The notes beneath the pieces are model-generated. The model made no database searches and was not told the origin of the DNA. It saw only the letters and a list, made by a program, of their open reading frames with translations. A stretch of 64,000 nt of DNA from Rubritalea profundi (GTDB lineage: Bacteria; Verrucomicrobiota; Verrucomicrobiia; Verrucomicrobiales; Akkermansiaceae): contig NZ_MQWA01000001.1 of NCBI RefSeq assembly GCF_002954445.1, forward strand, positions 691,464 through 755,463, read 5' to 3'. Shown here one piece after another: positions 16,890-26,587 of the stretch. The position numbers and the translations under genes were made by a program. Position 1 is the first letter of the stretch. Every line of letters begins with the position of its first letter.

Positions 16890-18056
16890 CTAGAGTTTCA
16901 CACTCTTCTTCTTCGCTAACAACACTCTTTCACCGCGTGGAGTGAGGGTGATGGTAGAGCGATGGATGCTTATGAGCAAACCAACGGTCGCCATTGTAAA
17001 GATTAAGTTTGTACCGCCGTAGCTCACAAAGGGAAGAGGCAGTCCAGTGTTAGGTAGAACAGCTGTTGTCACTCCTATATTCATCATCGCGGGGACTACG
17101 ATAGAGCATGTCAGACCAGCAGCGAGCAAGCGACCAAAGAGATCCGTACAGCGTGCTGCAATCGCAATGCCATAGGCGGCGATTAGAGCGAAGCAAAAGA
17201 CTGTGCCTAGAGCAAACCATAAGCCGAGTTCCTCCCCAACCATAGGGAAAATGAAATCTGTGTGCGCGAAGGGGAGGTAGCCATGCTTCTCCGCACCATT
17301 CCCTAGGCCGAGTCCATCGACACCACCATTGCCCCATGCCAACAAAGCTCTATATTGTTGGTAGAAAAAGCCACGCTGTGCGTCAGGGTCATCTGGGTTC
17401 ATAAATGCCATGATCCGGTTCATCCGGTTAGCGTTAGTGTATACAAACGCTGAGAGGACGCCTAGCCCTCCAAGGCAGGATCCTAACAATAGATACCCAC
17501 GGGTACCGGCAATGTACATAAGAGCAATCCCTGCAGCAGCGAGTCCGGCGGATGTCCCCATGTCTTTCTCAAAAAAGATCAAACCTATGAGCGAACCGAG
17601 TATCGCCATAGGATAGAGATAACCCTTGCGGAAAGTTTTCACCTCAGCCTGATGGTGGGCAAACCAAGCTGCGAGCCCAATCATGAGGGCTATTTTAGCT
17701 GGCTCAGACGGTTGGAAGGTAAAGCCGGCGAGCTGAATCCAGCGGGTCTCACCATTTACCTCTTTGCCAACCCCTGGGATGTAGCAAAGAGCTAACAAGA
17801 AAATAGCGAAACTATAAATCGGCCACGCCCATTTTCGTAATTTTTTATAATCACTGTAAGCTAAGACTCCTGAGACAATAAGACCAAAGCCTAGGCAGCC
17901 AGCTTGTTTGATCAACAAAGAATATTCCCTTCCCTCTGTGATCCATACACTCGTCGATGCCAGCATCACCAAACCTAACACCATGAGTAGGCTAGTGGCT
18001 ATACATACCATGATGGCATTGCGACTATCTGCTGATCGTTCGAGGGCTGTGATCAT
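16890..18056 (-). CDS. ftsW: FtsW/RodA-family SEDS peptidoglycan polymerase, FtsW
   Basis: FtsW polymerises lipid II at the septum together with FtsI. The 388-residue protein has about ten hydrophobic segments and the SEDS signatures: WIQLAGFTFQPSE (about 106-118), FEKDMGTS (about 162-169) with the acidic catalytic-region residue, HTDFIFPMVGEE (about 258-269) and LPLPFVSYGG (about 347-356). Its place at the end of the dcw operon, rather than beside mrdA, supports FtsW over RodA. The LysM gene ends 4 bases upstream. The C-terminal tail is short and basic. It is convergent with the lipoprotein gene, with no U-tract hairpin of its own seen. Confidence 0.93.
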   Translation of the reverse strand: MITALERSADSRNAIMVCIATSLLMVLGLVMLASTSVWITEGREYSLLIKQAGCLGFGLIVSGVLAYSDYKKLRKWAWPIYSFAIFLLALCYIPGVGKEVNGETRWIQLAGFTFQPSEPAKIALMIGLAAWFAHHQAEVKTFRKGYLYPMAILGSLIGLIFFEKDMGTSAGLAAAGIALMYIAGTRGYLLLGSCLGGLGVLSAFVYTNANRMNRIMAFMNPDDPDAQRGFFYQQYRALLAWGNGGVDGLGLGNGAEKHGYLPFAHTDFIFPMVGEELGLWFALGTVFCFALIAAYGIAIAARCTDLFGRLLAAGLTCSIVVPAMMNIGVTTAVLPNTGLPLPFVSYGGTNLIFTMATVGLLISIHRSTITLTPRGERVLLAKKKSVKL

Positions 18057-18060
18057 TGGA

Positions 18061-18819
18061 TTATTTAGCTGGAATTTTAAGTGTCACACCAGAGCGTAAC
18101 TGACGCGCATCGCTCATCCCATTGAGCTGCATCAGAGCATCTTGGCTCACTTTAAATTTATTCGAAATACGCCAGACTGAATCACCAGGTTGCACCTTGT
18201 ATGTCTGAGCTCCTGCCACTGGCTGAGCCAGAGGAATGTTAGCCGTAACAATCACCGCTCTATGTGCCACAGGCTGCACATTGACAACAGTGTTCGTTAC
18301 TGGGAGTGGTGGCCGATCTGAAACTGGAAGCGCCGCAACCACTGCTGGCGATGTCACCTTGATAGTCTCCGCGGGTAGGCTCAATGGCTTCCCTGCGAGA
18401 GGAATTGTATTATTATTCACTTTGCGAAGCTCCTGTACATCCACTTGGTGGCGTGCGGCAAAAGCTTCGTAAGTATCTCCTGCGAGCATAAATTCAGTTC
18501 TGAGGCCGGCATTGACATTACTAAGGTCGACATTTGTCGCAGCCGCTTGCGTCCGCGCTGAAGCTGGTAGGATGTCATCAAATTGTCCCTTGTTCCACTT
18601 GATGCCAGTATAAATCACTCCAATTGCTACGAGGTGAAGCATAAGAATGATTGTGAGTGCTCGGCCGATGCTGGCATTCGGCACATCGGAATCGAGCATG
18701 TTAGGGTTAGCCGAAGTACTGGCTCGCTGTTTTCTACGAGAACTAGCAGTCACTTTAGCGTGCAGTTTGCGGAAACCAGTTTTAGTCTGCCGCTTGGTCT
18801 GGAGTTTTTTGTCTTTCAT
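18061..18819 (-). CDS. Membrane-anchored LysM-domain protein in the dcw cluster
   Basis: A 252-residue bitopic protein: a strongly basic N-terminal cytoplasmic tail (about 1-50), one membrane helix (about 53-72), a Pro/Val-rich periplasmic linker, a weak first LysM-like module (YEAFAARHQVDVQELRKVNN, about 117-136) and a clear C-terminal LysM domain (YKVQPGDSVWRISNKF through LKIPAK, about 206-252). LysM domains bind GlcNAc in peptidoglycan, so it probably tethers the inner membrane to septal wall. It sits between murD (36 bases) and ftsW (4 bases). It could act as a divisome accessory factor; that is inferred from context only. Confidence 0.85.
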   Translation of the reverse strand: MKDKKLQTKRQTKTGFRKLHAKVTASSRRKQRASTSANPNMLDSDVPNASIGRALTIILMLHLVAIGVIYTGIKWNKGQFDDILPASARTQAAATNVDLSNVNAGLRTEFMLAGDTYEAFAARHQVDVQELRKVNNNTIPLAGKPLSLPAETIKVTSPAVVAALPVSDRPPLPVTNTVVNVQPVAHRAVIVTANIPLAQPVAGAQTYKVQPGDSVWRISNKFKVSQDALMQLNGMSDARQLRSGVTLKIPAK

Positions 18820-18855
18820 GGTCTTTTTTAGGGCTGGGAATGGTTGGGATGGAAA

Positions 18856-20163
18856 TTATTTGAGATTATTGACGAGCATGCGGAAATGATCACCGCGTGC
18901 TTCGTATCCTGAGAATTGATCGAAGGATGATGTTCCTGGCGAGAGCAACACCGCATCTCCTAGATGCGCGTGTTTCTGAGCTAGAACCACAGCCTCGTCT
19001 AAGGTGGAAACCACTTCTGTAGGTACTACTTTTGAAAAAATGGATGCCAACGGCTGAGCAATCTCACCGAACACAATTGCGGAATGCACCTTCTCTTCTA
19101 GACGCGCTAACAGCTCTTCGTATTCAAGGCCTTTTTCTTTTCCTCCTGCTAGCAGGACAACAGGCCTAGATTGTGAGCGCAATGCACTGTCGAGCGCGTG
19201 GAGGTTTGTCGCCTTAGAGTCGTTGAGGTATTCCACCCCATCTAAGGTGCGGATAAGCTCGCAGCGATGCATCGGTGGAGCAAAGCCCCTAAGAGCGTCA
19301 GTTGCGATTTCGTAGGACACTCCTAGAGCATGGCAAGCCGCCACAGCACTCATCACATTCTCAGCATTATGCAGACCGCGCATGTGTGTCACGGAAAGAT
19401 CTAACACAGGCTGACCGGAGAAATATATCTGATTCTCTACAAGATAGTAATCAGAATTCTGAGCTTCAGTGCTGAAGGTAAAACTAGTAGCAGAAAGTCC
19501 CCCAAGATCTTCACCTAGTCTAACGACTGCAGTGTCGCTAGAGTCTTGATTGATAAAGATATTCTTTTTTGCATCAAAGTAATCTTCGATAGCTGTGTAG
19601 CGATCCATGTGGTCGGCTGAGAAGTTTAACCAGATTGCCACATCAGCATGGAAATCCTTCACCGTCTCTAACTGGAAGGAACTAAGCTCAAGAGCTACAG
19701 AGCCTGGAACCATGTCCATCATCAAAACTTCAGAGAATGGTACTCCATAATTACCACAAGCCACACAACTCAGTCCGCTGTGTTCCAGTATGCGCTGGAC
19801 CAACTCAGTAGTCGTCGTTTTACCATTGGTTCCTGTGATCCCTACCACTTTACCTTGGTAAAATCGGGCGGCTAACTCGGCCTCGCCAATCAGCTCACCA
19901 GCATTTTTGGCAAAGGATTTCACAAACGAACCAAAGGTATCGATCCCCGGCGAAATCACTAGCAAGTCACAGCTAGTTTCCAGCCCTAGAGCATCGGTAG
20001 CTCCCGCGACCCCGACAGCAGCCTCAGGCCAGCCATCGAAATGCGCATTCGGGTTCGAATCAAATACGCGGACCTCAGCACCCTTTGCCAGAGCAAGCGT
20101 CGTCGCAGCTCGGCCACTACGGCCAGCTCCAAGAACTACAACTTGTTTGCCTGTAAGGATCAT
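18856..20163 (-). CDS. murD: UDP-N-acetylmuramoylalanine-D-glutamate ligase
   Basis: MurD adds D-glutamate to UDP-MurNAc-L-Ala. I start at ATG 20163 (435 residues, MILTGKQVVVLGAGRSG), which overlaps the mraY stop as ATGA; the 18-codon upstream extension runs into mraY and lacks homology. The N-terminal Rossmann domain, the ATP loop GITGTNGKTTTT (about 112-123), the mid-domain LNFSADHMDRY and the C-terminal LSPGTSSFDQF motifs are present and normally placed. The gene is translationally coupled to mraY and is followed by the LysM gene after 36 bases. Confidence 0.96.
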   Translation of the reverse strand: MILTGKQVVVLGAGRSGRAATTLALAKGAEVRVFDSNPNAHFDGWPEAAVGVAGATDALGLETSCDLLVISPGIDTFGSFVKSFAKNAGELIGEAELAARFYQGKVVGITGTNGKTTTTELVQRILEHSGLSCVACGNYGVPFSEVLMMDMVPGSVALELSSFQLETVKDFHADVAIWLNFSADHMDRYTAIEDYFDAKKNIFINQDSSDTAVVRLGEDLGGLSATSFTFSTEAQNSDYYLVENQIYFSGQPVLDLSVTHMRGLHNAENVMSAVAACHALGVSYEIATDALRGFAPPMHRCELIRTLDGVEYLNDSKATNLHALDSALRSQSRPVVLLAGGKEKGLEYEELLARLEEKVHSAIVFGEIAQPLASIFSKVVPTEVVSTLDEAVVLAQKHAHLGDAVLLSPGTSSFDQFSGYEARGDHFRMLVNNLK

Positions 20164-21440
20164 ATGATTTTGAGAGAGGCTAGGCCAACCATGGCGCAGA
20201 GGATGGAGATAATCCAAAAGCGGATAATGACTTGGCTTTCATGCCAGCCACGAAGCTCGAAGTGGTGGTGGATAGGAGCCATCGCGAAAACACGCTTTTT
20301 ACGCATTTTGAAGCTTCCGACCTGAATGATCACAGAGAGAGCCTCCATCACGAAAACCCAGCCGATGATTACTAACAAGAGTTCCTGCTTGGTACAGATA
20401 GCCGCAGTACCAATGGCGCCACCGATAGCCAGCGAACCCGTATCTCCCATGAAGACTTTTGCCGGGTGACAGTTAAACCAAAGGAAACCGAACGATGCTC
20501 CCACTATAGCCATCATAACCACTGCTAGCTCACCTAACATCGGGTTGTACGCCATGTGCAGATAGTCAAATCCAAGGACCAGATGCCCACCAAGGTAAGC
20601 AACCACAGCATATGCTAGACCTGTAGTGATGGTACAACCAGCCGCTAGGCCATCGAGCCCATCAGTAAGATTCACTGCATTAGAGGCTCCAATGATGATG
20701 ATTGCGAAGAAAGGAATAGCGAGGTACCAAAGGTCAAACAATGGAGTTTTCGCTAGCGGGATAGTCAGCTCGCTTGAGCGCATAGCTTGAGCTTTTCCGT
20801 CCACTTGAACCCAATATCCAGTAGCATCTTTCGGTGGGAAGCGATCTTCGTTAGCCTTGGTTGTTGCCACATCTTGATTCTCTACATTTTCAATAGTAGC
20901 ACGTTTCGGCTCCTTTGCTGCTAGAGTTCCAGCCACCTCTGGTTTAAAAAACAGGAAACAACCAGCCACCAACGCGATTCCAAACTGCCAGCCCAGCTTG
21001 GTGCGGGCGCTCACTCCATCAGAGTTTTTCAATTTCACCTTGGTGTAATCGTCGATAAACCCAAGTAGTCCGAGACCTATCATCACGAACATGGTAACCG
21101 CAACAAATGGATTGAGAGCGCGTCCGCAGAGTAAAACTGCAACGAGGACTGAGCCAATAATCATCACCCCTCCCATTGTTGGTGTCCCAGCCTTCGCTCC
21201 GTGAAGTTCGTGTAACTTGTGCACCTCTGCAGCCGAGCGGATCGGCTGGCCAACTTTAAGCGAAATGAGCTTCCGTATCACCCGAGGTCCCAAAAATAGC
21301 GACAAGGCAAAGGTCAACATGCAGGCTAGCGCGGCACGTACTGTTAGATACTTCAACAGATTCAGAAAACTGAATCTCTCTGCCCACTCAGCACCATCTT
21401 GGAGTGCTGCATACCACCATTCGTAAATTGCGTATAACAT
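20160..21440 (-). CDS. mraY: Phospho-N-acetylmuramoyl-pentapeptide transferase
   Basis: MraY transfers phospho-MurNAc-pentapeptide to undecaprenyl phosphate, giving lipid I in the inner membrane. The 426-residue protein has the motifs GTPTMGG (about 85-91), the catalytic DDYTK (about 129-133), NLTDGLDGLA (about 258-267) and the HHHFEL loop (about 396-401) within about ten membrane segments. It is about 60 residues longer than the Escherichia coli enzyme because of a hydrophilic insert (about 175-230: KEPKRATIENVENQ... to ELTIPLAK) between two membrane helices. Its start is 2 bases after the repaired murF stop and its end overlaps murD by ATGA. Confidence 0.95.
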   Translation of the reverse strand: MLYAIYEWWYAALQDGAEWAERFSFLNLLKYLTVRAALACMLTFALSLFLGPRVIRKLISLKVGQPIRSAAEVHKLHELHGAKAGTPTMGGVMIIGSVLVAVLLCGRALNPFVAVTMFVMIGLGLLGFIDDYTKVKLKNSDGVSARTKLGWQFGIALVAGCFLFFKPEVAGTLAAKEPKRATIENVENQDVATTKANEDRFPPKDATGYWVQVDGKAQAMRSSELTIPLAKTPLFDLWYLAIPFFAIIIIGASNAVNLTDGLDGLAAGCTITTGLAYAVVAYLGGHLVLGFDYLHMAYNPMLGELAVVMMAIVGASFGFLWFNCHPAKVFMGDTGSLAIGGAIGTAAICTKQELLLVIIGWVFVMEALSVIIQVGSFKMRKKRVFAMAPIHHHFELRGWHESQVIIRFWIISILCAMVGLASLKII

Positions 21441-21442
21441 GA

Positions 21443-22818
21443 TTAGTCCGTCGGAAAAGCTTTGTGCATTACCCGCTCCATAGCGGCTGCGCGGCTACCT
21501 TTGAATAAGACCGCATCGCCGGTGACACAGGTCGACTGCAACCATTCGGCCGCAGCTTCTACAGTTTCAAAATGAACAGCGGATGCTCCAGATTGGGTTG
21601 CAGCCACTGAGATGGCTTTGGCTTCCTCGCTAGGGTCATCACCCCTAAACCGCGTTCTGCGGCGAGCGAGCCGATCTCATGGCTCGCTTGATCTGCGTGT
21701 TTGCCCAGCTCAGCCATTCTCCCTAACACCACGTAGCGTTGGGCTGAAGCATCCACTTTTAGCTCTGCTAGCGTCTCGATCGCAGCCATCATGGATTCCG
21801 GGTTGGCATTATAAGTGTCATCAAAGACCGTCACTCCAGCACTCTGGAAAGCACGTAAACGCCCGCTGGTTAGTGTGGCTCTATTCAGCCCTGCTGCAAT
21901 TTCAGTAATCGTCATACCCAAAGTATGACCAGCTGCGGCGGCCAACAGAGCATTGCCAATCATGTGACGCCCTACCACTTGTAGATGTACTTTCTCGGAC
22001 TCTTGGCCATCAATCACGAGAAGGAACTCAGAGCCATTCTTATCCATTCGCAATTCTTCTGCGCGAACCTCACCTCTGCCATTTCCCACAATCATTCTGC
22101 GAGCTCTGCTATGACCCTGGAAGTAATCGACATAATCACATGCAGCGGAAACAATCAGCACGCCATCGGCTGGTAGAGCGCGAGCCAGTGCACCTTTCTC
22201 CTCTGCGATCGCCTGCCTGCTCCCTAAAAATTCAATATGAGCAGTGCCCACATTTGTGATGATCCCTATCCGTGGTTTTGCAATCTGGCACAGCGGAGAT
22301 ATTTCGCCAGAGTGGTTCATTCCCATCTCTAGCACACACACCTCATCGTCCTCCTCGGTTGAAAGCACCGTGAGAGGCAAGCCAATGTGGTTATTCAGAT
22401 TTCCTAGTGTTGCGTGCACTTTGAAGCGCTCACCAAGCACAGCCTTTGTGAAATCCTTAGTCGATGTCTTGCCGTTAGATCCAGTGATAGCTATCACTTC
22501 GACATCGAGCTCGCGGATATACCACGCGGCAAATGCTTGCAGGGCGTTCAGAGTGTCTTTCACCACGATAACTGCAGTGTTTCCAAAGTGGACGCCTGCA
22601 GGAACGCGCTCGACCACAATTGCGGAGGCTCCGGCTGCTACTGCTTTTTCTAAAAAATTGTGTGCGTCAAAGTTCTCACCGCTGAGAGCAAAAAATGCAG
22701 ATCCGTCCCCGATCGTGCGTGTATCTGTCGACACTGAGGTCACGACACCAGCAGACTCTCCTGAATGGAGTCTACCGTGCACAGAATTTACGAGTTTTTG
22801 GATCGGGGTCGTTTTCAT
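21443..22818 (-). CDS. murF: UDP-MurNAc-tripeptide D-alanyl-D-alanine ligase (frameshifted near 3' end)
   Basis: MurF adds D-Ala-D-Ala to the UDP-MurNAc tripeptide. The first frame covers 22818 to about 21645 with the ATP loop ITGSNGKTSTKDF, LEMGMNHSGEI and FDDTYNANPESM motifs. It then reads into a wrong frame and stops at 21559. Adding one base in the CCCC at 21642-21645 (GGGG on the coding strand) restores the expected C-terminus, GDDPSEEAKAISVAATQSG through LFKGSRAAAMERV to a TAA at 21443-21445, 2 bases before mraY. The restored part includes the canonical KGSR motif, so the downstream frame is intact and under selection. As murF is essential, the indel is most likely an assembly error. 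Confidence 0.88.
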
Positions 22819-22821
22819 TAC

Positions 22822-24693
22822 TTATTTCTCCTCGTTGTTAGTATCTTTTCTTTTGTCATCAAAACTGCGGCGGTCTCCACCTCTTGAGTCGCGCCTATCA
22901 CCACCGCGGAAATCACGACGCTCACCACCACGATCATCTCGTCTGTCTCCGTCTCTGAAATCACGACGCTCACCACCACGATCTCCACCTCTGGAGTCAC
23001 GACGATCTCCACCGCGTTTGTCACCTTGCTCGCCTACACGGCGTTCGCCATATTTTTCTGGGCGCTGGTACTCAGGTCTTTCTCCGTCGCGTCGCTCTGA
23101 CTTATCACCTGAAAACTTATCGCGCTTGAAGTCACTGGAGTCCTTACGGTCAAAATTGTCGTAGCTACGCTCGCGAGGTTTTTCTTCCTCATCGAGCTCA
23201 GCAACTGGCTTATCTTTGAGCGCCCAACGAGCTACTCTGCGATCGTCGAAGAGAACCTTCTCGTCTGCCAATTCTTGGTAAAGTTCGTGTCCCTTTCCAG
23301 CGATCAGAACAATATCTCCTTTTGATGCCACGTTGACAGCGGTACGGATAGCTTCGTCTCGATCAGGTATCGGCCGATAGGCTTTGCTCTTCATTCCTGC
23401 TTCGATCTGTTTAATGATCGCATCGGGATCTTCAGAACGTGGGTTATCAGATGTAATCAAACAAAGATCACTTATCTCACTCGCTACTGCAGCCATCAAT
23501 GGCCGCTTGATTTTATCTCTATCGCCACCACAACCAAATACTGTGATGAGCTTATTAGGCCCCAAGTCTTTCAGAGTTGCACAAACATTCTGTAAGGCAT
23601 CTGGAGTGTGAGCATAGTCAACAAATACGGTAACACCCTCACGGGTTCCTATCAGCTCCATGCGGCCTGGCACCTGTGGAGCCTCGGCGAGAGCCTTGAC
23701 TGCATCACGCGGCTTGATCCCCGCAGCAGCAGCTCCAGCGATTGCAGCCAGTGTGTTGTAAACATTGAAGCGCCCGATAAATGGAGTACGTACCAAGTAG
23801 GACTTACCACGGTTATCTAACTGAAATTCTGTACCACGAACTTGTTGCTTAATCTTAGTAACTTTAAAATCACAATGCGCCCCCATTCCGTAGGTAACGA
23901 TGTGGATGGCATCACCGAATTCCTCGCCGAGTTCTTTAACGAGCTTTGCCCCGTAAAGATCATCGCTGTTGATTACTGCGACAGGTTTCTTCTTACCATC
24001 TTGCTGAGGGAGACTCGCAAAAAATGCTTTTTTCACCTCGAAATAAGCAGCCATGGAACCATGGTAGTCGAGGTGGTCTTGTGAAAAATTAGTAAAGATG
24101 GCTGCATCAAACTGCACTGCTGCGATACGCTTTTGCTCAATGCCGTGAGAGCTCACTTCCATAGCTACTCCGCGGCAACCGTTGCCGACCATTGCTCCGA
24201 GTTGACTCTGCAGAATGTCTGCTGATGGAGTGGTGTGCGTCGCCTCTGTACGCTCAACGCCGTCATCCACCGTGATTGTCCCGAGCAAGCCTGCGCGAGT
24301 CCAGCTTTGCTTCATGATGTGCTGAAGCAAGAAAGTCGTCGTTGTCTTACCATTGGTGCCAGTGACACCGACAGTTCGGAGCTGCGCGGATGGATTGCCA
24401 GCAAGAGCGCTAGCAATGGTTGCTAGCGCTACACGCGTGTCATTGCTGTGGATCCAAACGACTTTTTCGCTAGTATCAGCATCAGGCGCAGCCTCTGCGA
24501 CAATCGCAACTGCACCCTTCTTGAGGGCTGAGTCGATATATTTATGGCCATCGGATTCTTCACCGCGGATGGCGACAAATACCATACCTGGCTTCACCTT
24601 GCGGCTATCAGCTGTCACGCCTTTGGCGACATGATCGAGGTTCCCTGAGGCCACGGCCTTCGGAAGGTGGGAAAGTAATTCACGTAAAATCAT
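22822..24693 (-). CDS. murE: UDP-MurNAc-tripeptide synthetase MurE with RGG/RDR-rich C-terminal tail
   Basis: MurE adds meso-diaminopimelate to UDP-MurNAc-dipeptide. Residues 1 to about 505 are a complete MurE: N-terminal UDP-binding domain, ATP loop GTNGKTTTT (about 112-120), central HTTPSADILQSQ and the SDNPRSEDP motif whose DNPR selects diaminopimelate. After this the protein continues for about 115 residues as a low-complexity, highly charged tail of GGDRRDSR, GGERRDFR and similar units, coded at about 22825-23170. The tail resembles disordered RGG/RDR tails of RNA-binding proteins and is not part of typical MurE (about 495 residues). The start ATG overlaps the ftsI stop by ATGA, and murF begins 3 bases after the stop. 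Confidence 0.95.
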   Translation of the reverse strand: MILRELLSHLPKAVASGNLDHVAKGVTADSRKVKPGMVFVAIRGEESDGHKYIDSALKKGAVAIVAEAAPDADTSEKVVWIHSNDTRVALATIASALAGNPSAQLRTVGVTGTNGKTTTTFLLQHIMKQSWTRAGLLGTITVDDGVERTEATHTTPSADILQSQLGAMVGNGCRGVAMEVSSHGIEQKRIAAVQFDAAIFTNFSQDHLDYHGSMAAYFEVKKAFFASLPQQDGKKKPVAVINSDDLYGAKLVKELGEEFGDAIHIVTYGMGAHCDFKVTKIKQQVRGTEFQLDNRGKSYLVRTPFIGRFNVYNTLAAIAGAAAAGIKPRDAVKALAEAPQVPGRMELIGTREGVTVFVDYAHTPDALQNVCATLKDLGPNKLITVFGCGGDRDKIKRPLMAAVASEISDLCLITSDNPRSEDPDAIIKQIEAGMKSKAYRPIPDRDEAIRTAVNVASKGDIVLIAGKGHELYQELADEKVLFDDRRVARWALKDKPVAELDEEEKPRERSYDNFDRKDSSDFKRDKFSGDKSERRDGERPEYQRPEKYGERRVGEQGDKRGGDRRDSRGGDRGGERRDFRDGDRRDDRGGERRDFRGGDRRDSRGGDRRSFDDKRKDTNNEEK

Positions 24694-26585
24694 TTGTTTT
24701 TGGTAAGTTGTTCAGAGATTTCTTCCGTAGGAGTCAGGTGCATGTGCGCTGCAGTGCGCTCAGCAATCCGCTTCCAAATCGGTGCAGCTATGGAGCCGCC
24801 CCCGTGCTTTACGTTGGTTGTCTGTGGATCGTCAATAACAACCACACAAACAAACGCAGGATTTTCTGCTGGCAGCATCCCGGCGAAGGAAACTGTAGAG
24901 CGATCTTTGTCGTACATCTTAGTTTTTACGTTCCACTTCCACGCGGTCCCCGTCTTGCCACCCTCTGTAAAACCTTCAACGTCTGCTCGCCTCGCTGTCC
25001 CCTCTGGCTGAACCACTGTCTTCAAAGCTTCTCGCATTTGTCGGGATGTCTCCTCAGACAACACCCTGCGAATCATTTCTGGCGAAAATTCTTCGATGAG
25101 TAAGCCTGAGTTCGTATCGATTTTTTTAACGATGCGCGGCTGCATCAACTTTCCACCATTGCCGATCACACAGTACGCGTTCGCAATCTGTAGAGGAGTC
25201 ACACTGACTCCGTAACCATAGGCCACTCGTGAGAAGTCGGTTGCATTCTGGGTGTTTTTCAACATGCCCTTACTTTCACCTGCAAGCTGGATATTCGTTT
25301 TTGATCCGAAACCAAACGCGGCAGCGTACTTGTAATACCTGTCAGCTCCGACCATTTTCGCCATCATATAGGATCCGATGTTATTCGATTTCTGCAGCAC
25401 CTTCCACACAGGGATAATCCCTTTAGGGTAAGAATCCCTTACAGCCATCGCTCTCCCATCCCTGTAGTAGCCGTTGTGGCAATCAATTAGCGTATCAATG
25501 CTCACTAGGCCTTCATTCATGGCTGCAGAGGCTGCTAGCACCTTGAAAGTCGAGCCAGGTTCGTACATTGCCTGCAGTGCAAAGTTAAATCCGTTAGTAA
25601 CAACCATCTCGCGGATATTTAGATTGTAGTGCGGACGGCTCGCCATCCCTAGGATCTCACCCGTATGAGGATTCATCATAACCACACAGCCCTTCACCCC
25701 TTCAAATTCTGCCATCCCACGATCGAGCTCTTCTTCGCAGATTGCCTGAATGCCCATATCGAGAGTCAACTGAACATTGAGTCCATTGTTCGGTGGTCGA
25801 AAACTTCCTTTATGCGCCGGCATCACATTGCCACGGATGTCGCGCATCTCAACTTCATAGCCATTGGTGCCTTCCATCCATTTGTTCATCGAGGACTCCA
25901 CCCCAGCCATTCCTTTACCACTACGACTGACGTAGCCAATCAAATGCGATGCCAATTCTGGAGCTGGATACCATCGACGCTTTTCCTCACGGAAAAAGAA
26001 CCCTTTGATACGGCGATCTTTAATCAAGCGCTCTAAGCGAATAGCAAGTTCGGTTGGCAAGCCCTGATAAATTACTCGCTCCCCCCCCCGCTTACTCATC
26101 GGAATCTTGCTCTTTAACTCCTCTTGGCTCAGACCTAGAGGGCGCGCCAACTGGTCGATTGCGTAGTCAAAGTGCATATCGACCAATGCGGCTGGATTGT
26201 CGCTGTACGCATCGAGCAACTTGCGCACACGCGTATTTATTTTTGAGCTCTTCTGCTTATCCGTCCAGGTTTTCCATTCTGGTTCTTTACGCAGCTGCGA
26301 GCAAGCAACCCCCTTAGCTACGTGTGACGCCTCCTTGAGATGCTGCACATCCACCACGACAGATTTAGAGATCACCGTACTTGCGATGATTTCCTCGTTG
26401 CGGTCGAGCAATACTCCGCGGTTAGCCTGAATGACTTCTTTACGCCGATAAGAATTTCCAGCGGTTTCCGCGTAGCGGGCTCTATCGAAAACCTGCAGAT
26501 AAACCAAACGTCCAGACAATGCGCTTAGGCCCGAAATGAGCAAAAGGCAAAGGATGATACAACGACGTTGGGCGGATTTATCCAT
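24690..26585 (-). CDS. ftsI: Septal penicillin-binding protein 3 (FtsI)
   Basis: FtsI is the monofunctional transpeptidase of the divisome. The 631-residue protein has an N-terminal cytoplasmic tail and membrane helix (about 8-28), a class B PBP dimerisation domain (with RGVLLDRN, about 56-63) and a C-terminal transpeptidase domain with STFK (nucleophile Ser about 345), SNN (about 400-402) and KTG (about 544-546). It follows the ftsL-like gene by 2 bases and overlaps murE by ATGA, as expected for a coupled dcw operon. The length is slightly above the E. coli protein (588). Confidence 0.95.
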   Translation of the reverse strand: MDKSAQRRCIILCLLLISGLSALSGRLVYLQVFDRARYAETAGNSYRRKEVIQANRGVLLDRNEEIIASTVISKSVVVDVQHLKEASHVAKGVACSQLRKEPEWKTWTDKQKSSKINTRVRKLLDAYSDNPAALVDMHFDYAIDQLARPLGLSQEELKSKIPMSKRGGERVIYQGLPTELAIRLERLIKDRRIKGFFFREEKRRWYPAPELASHLIGYVSRSGKGMAGVESSMNKWMEGTNGYEVEMRDIRGNVMPAHKGSFRPPNNGLNVQLTLDMGIQAICEEELDRGMAEFEGVKGCVVMMNPHTGEILGMASRPHYNLNIREMVVTNGFNFALQAMYEPGSTFKVLAASAAMNEGLVSIDTLIDCHNGYYRDGRAMAVRDSYPKGIIPVWKVLQKSNNIGSYMMAKMVGADRYYKYAAAFGFGSKTNIQLAGESKGMLKNTQNATDFSRVAYGYGVSVTPLQIANAYCVIGNGGKLMQPRIVKKIDTNSGLLIEEFSPEMIRRVLSEETSRQMREALKTVVQPEGTARRADVEGFTEGGKTGTAWKWNVKTKMYDKDRSTVSFAGMLPAENPAFVCVVVIDDPQTTNVKHGGGSIAAPIWKRIAERTAAHMHLTPTEEISEQLTKNK

Positions 26586-26587
26586 TC

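Noticed and set aside
22244..23164. Long plus-strand ORF with SPPRKSRRSPP repeats
   Set aside because: Antisense of murF and of the repeat-rich MurE tail; no start or ribosome-binding site and no homology.
22825..23170. CRISPR-like direct repeats
   Set aside because: The repeated units are in-frame codons of the MurE RGG tail, with no unique spacers.
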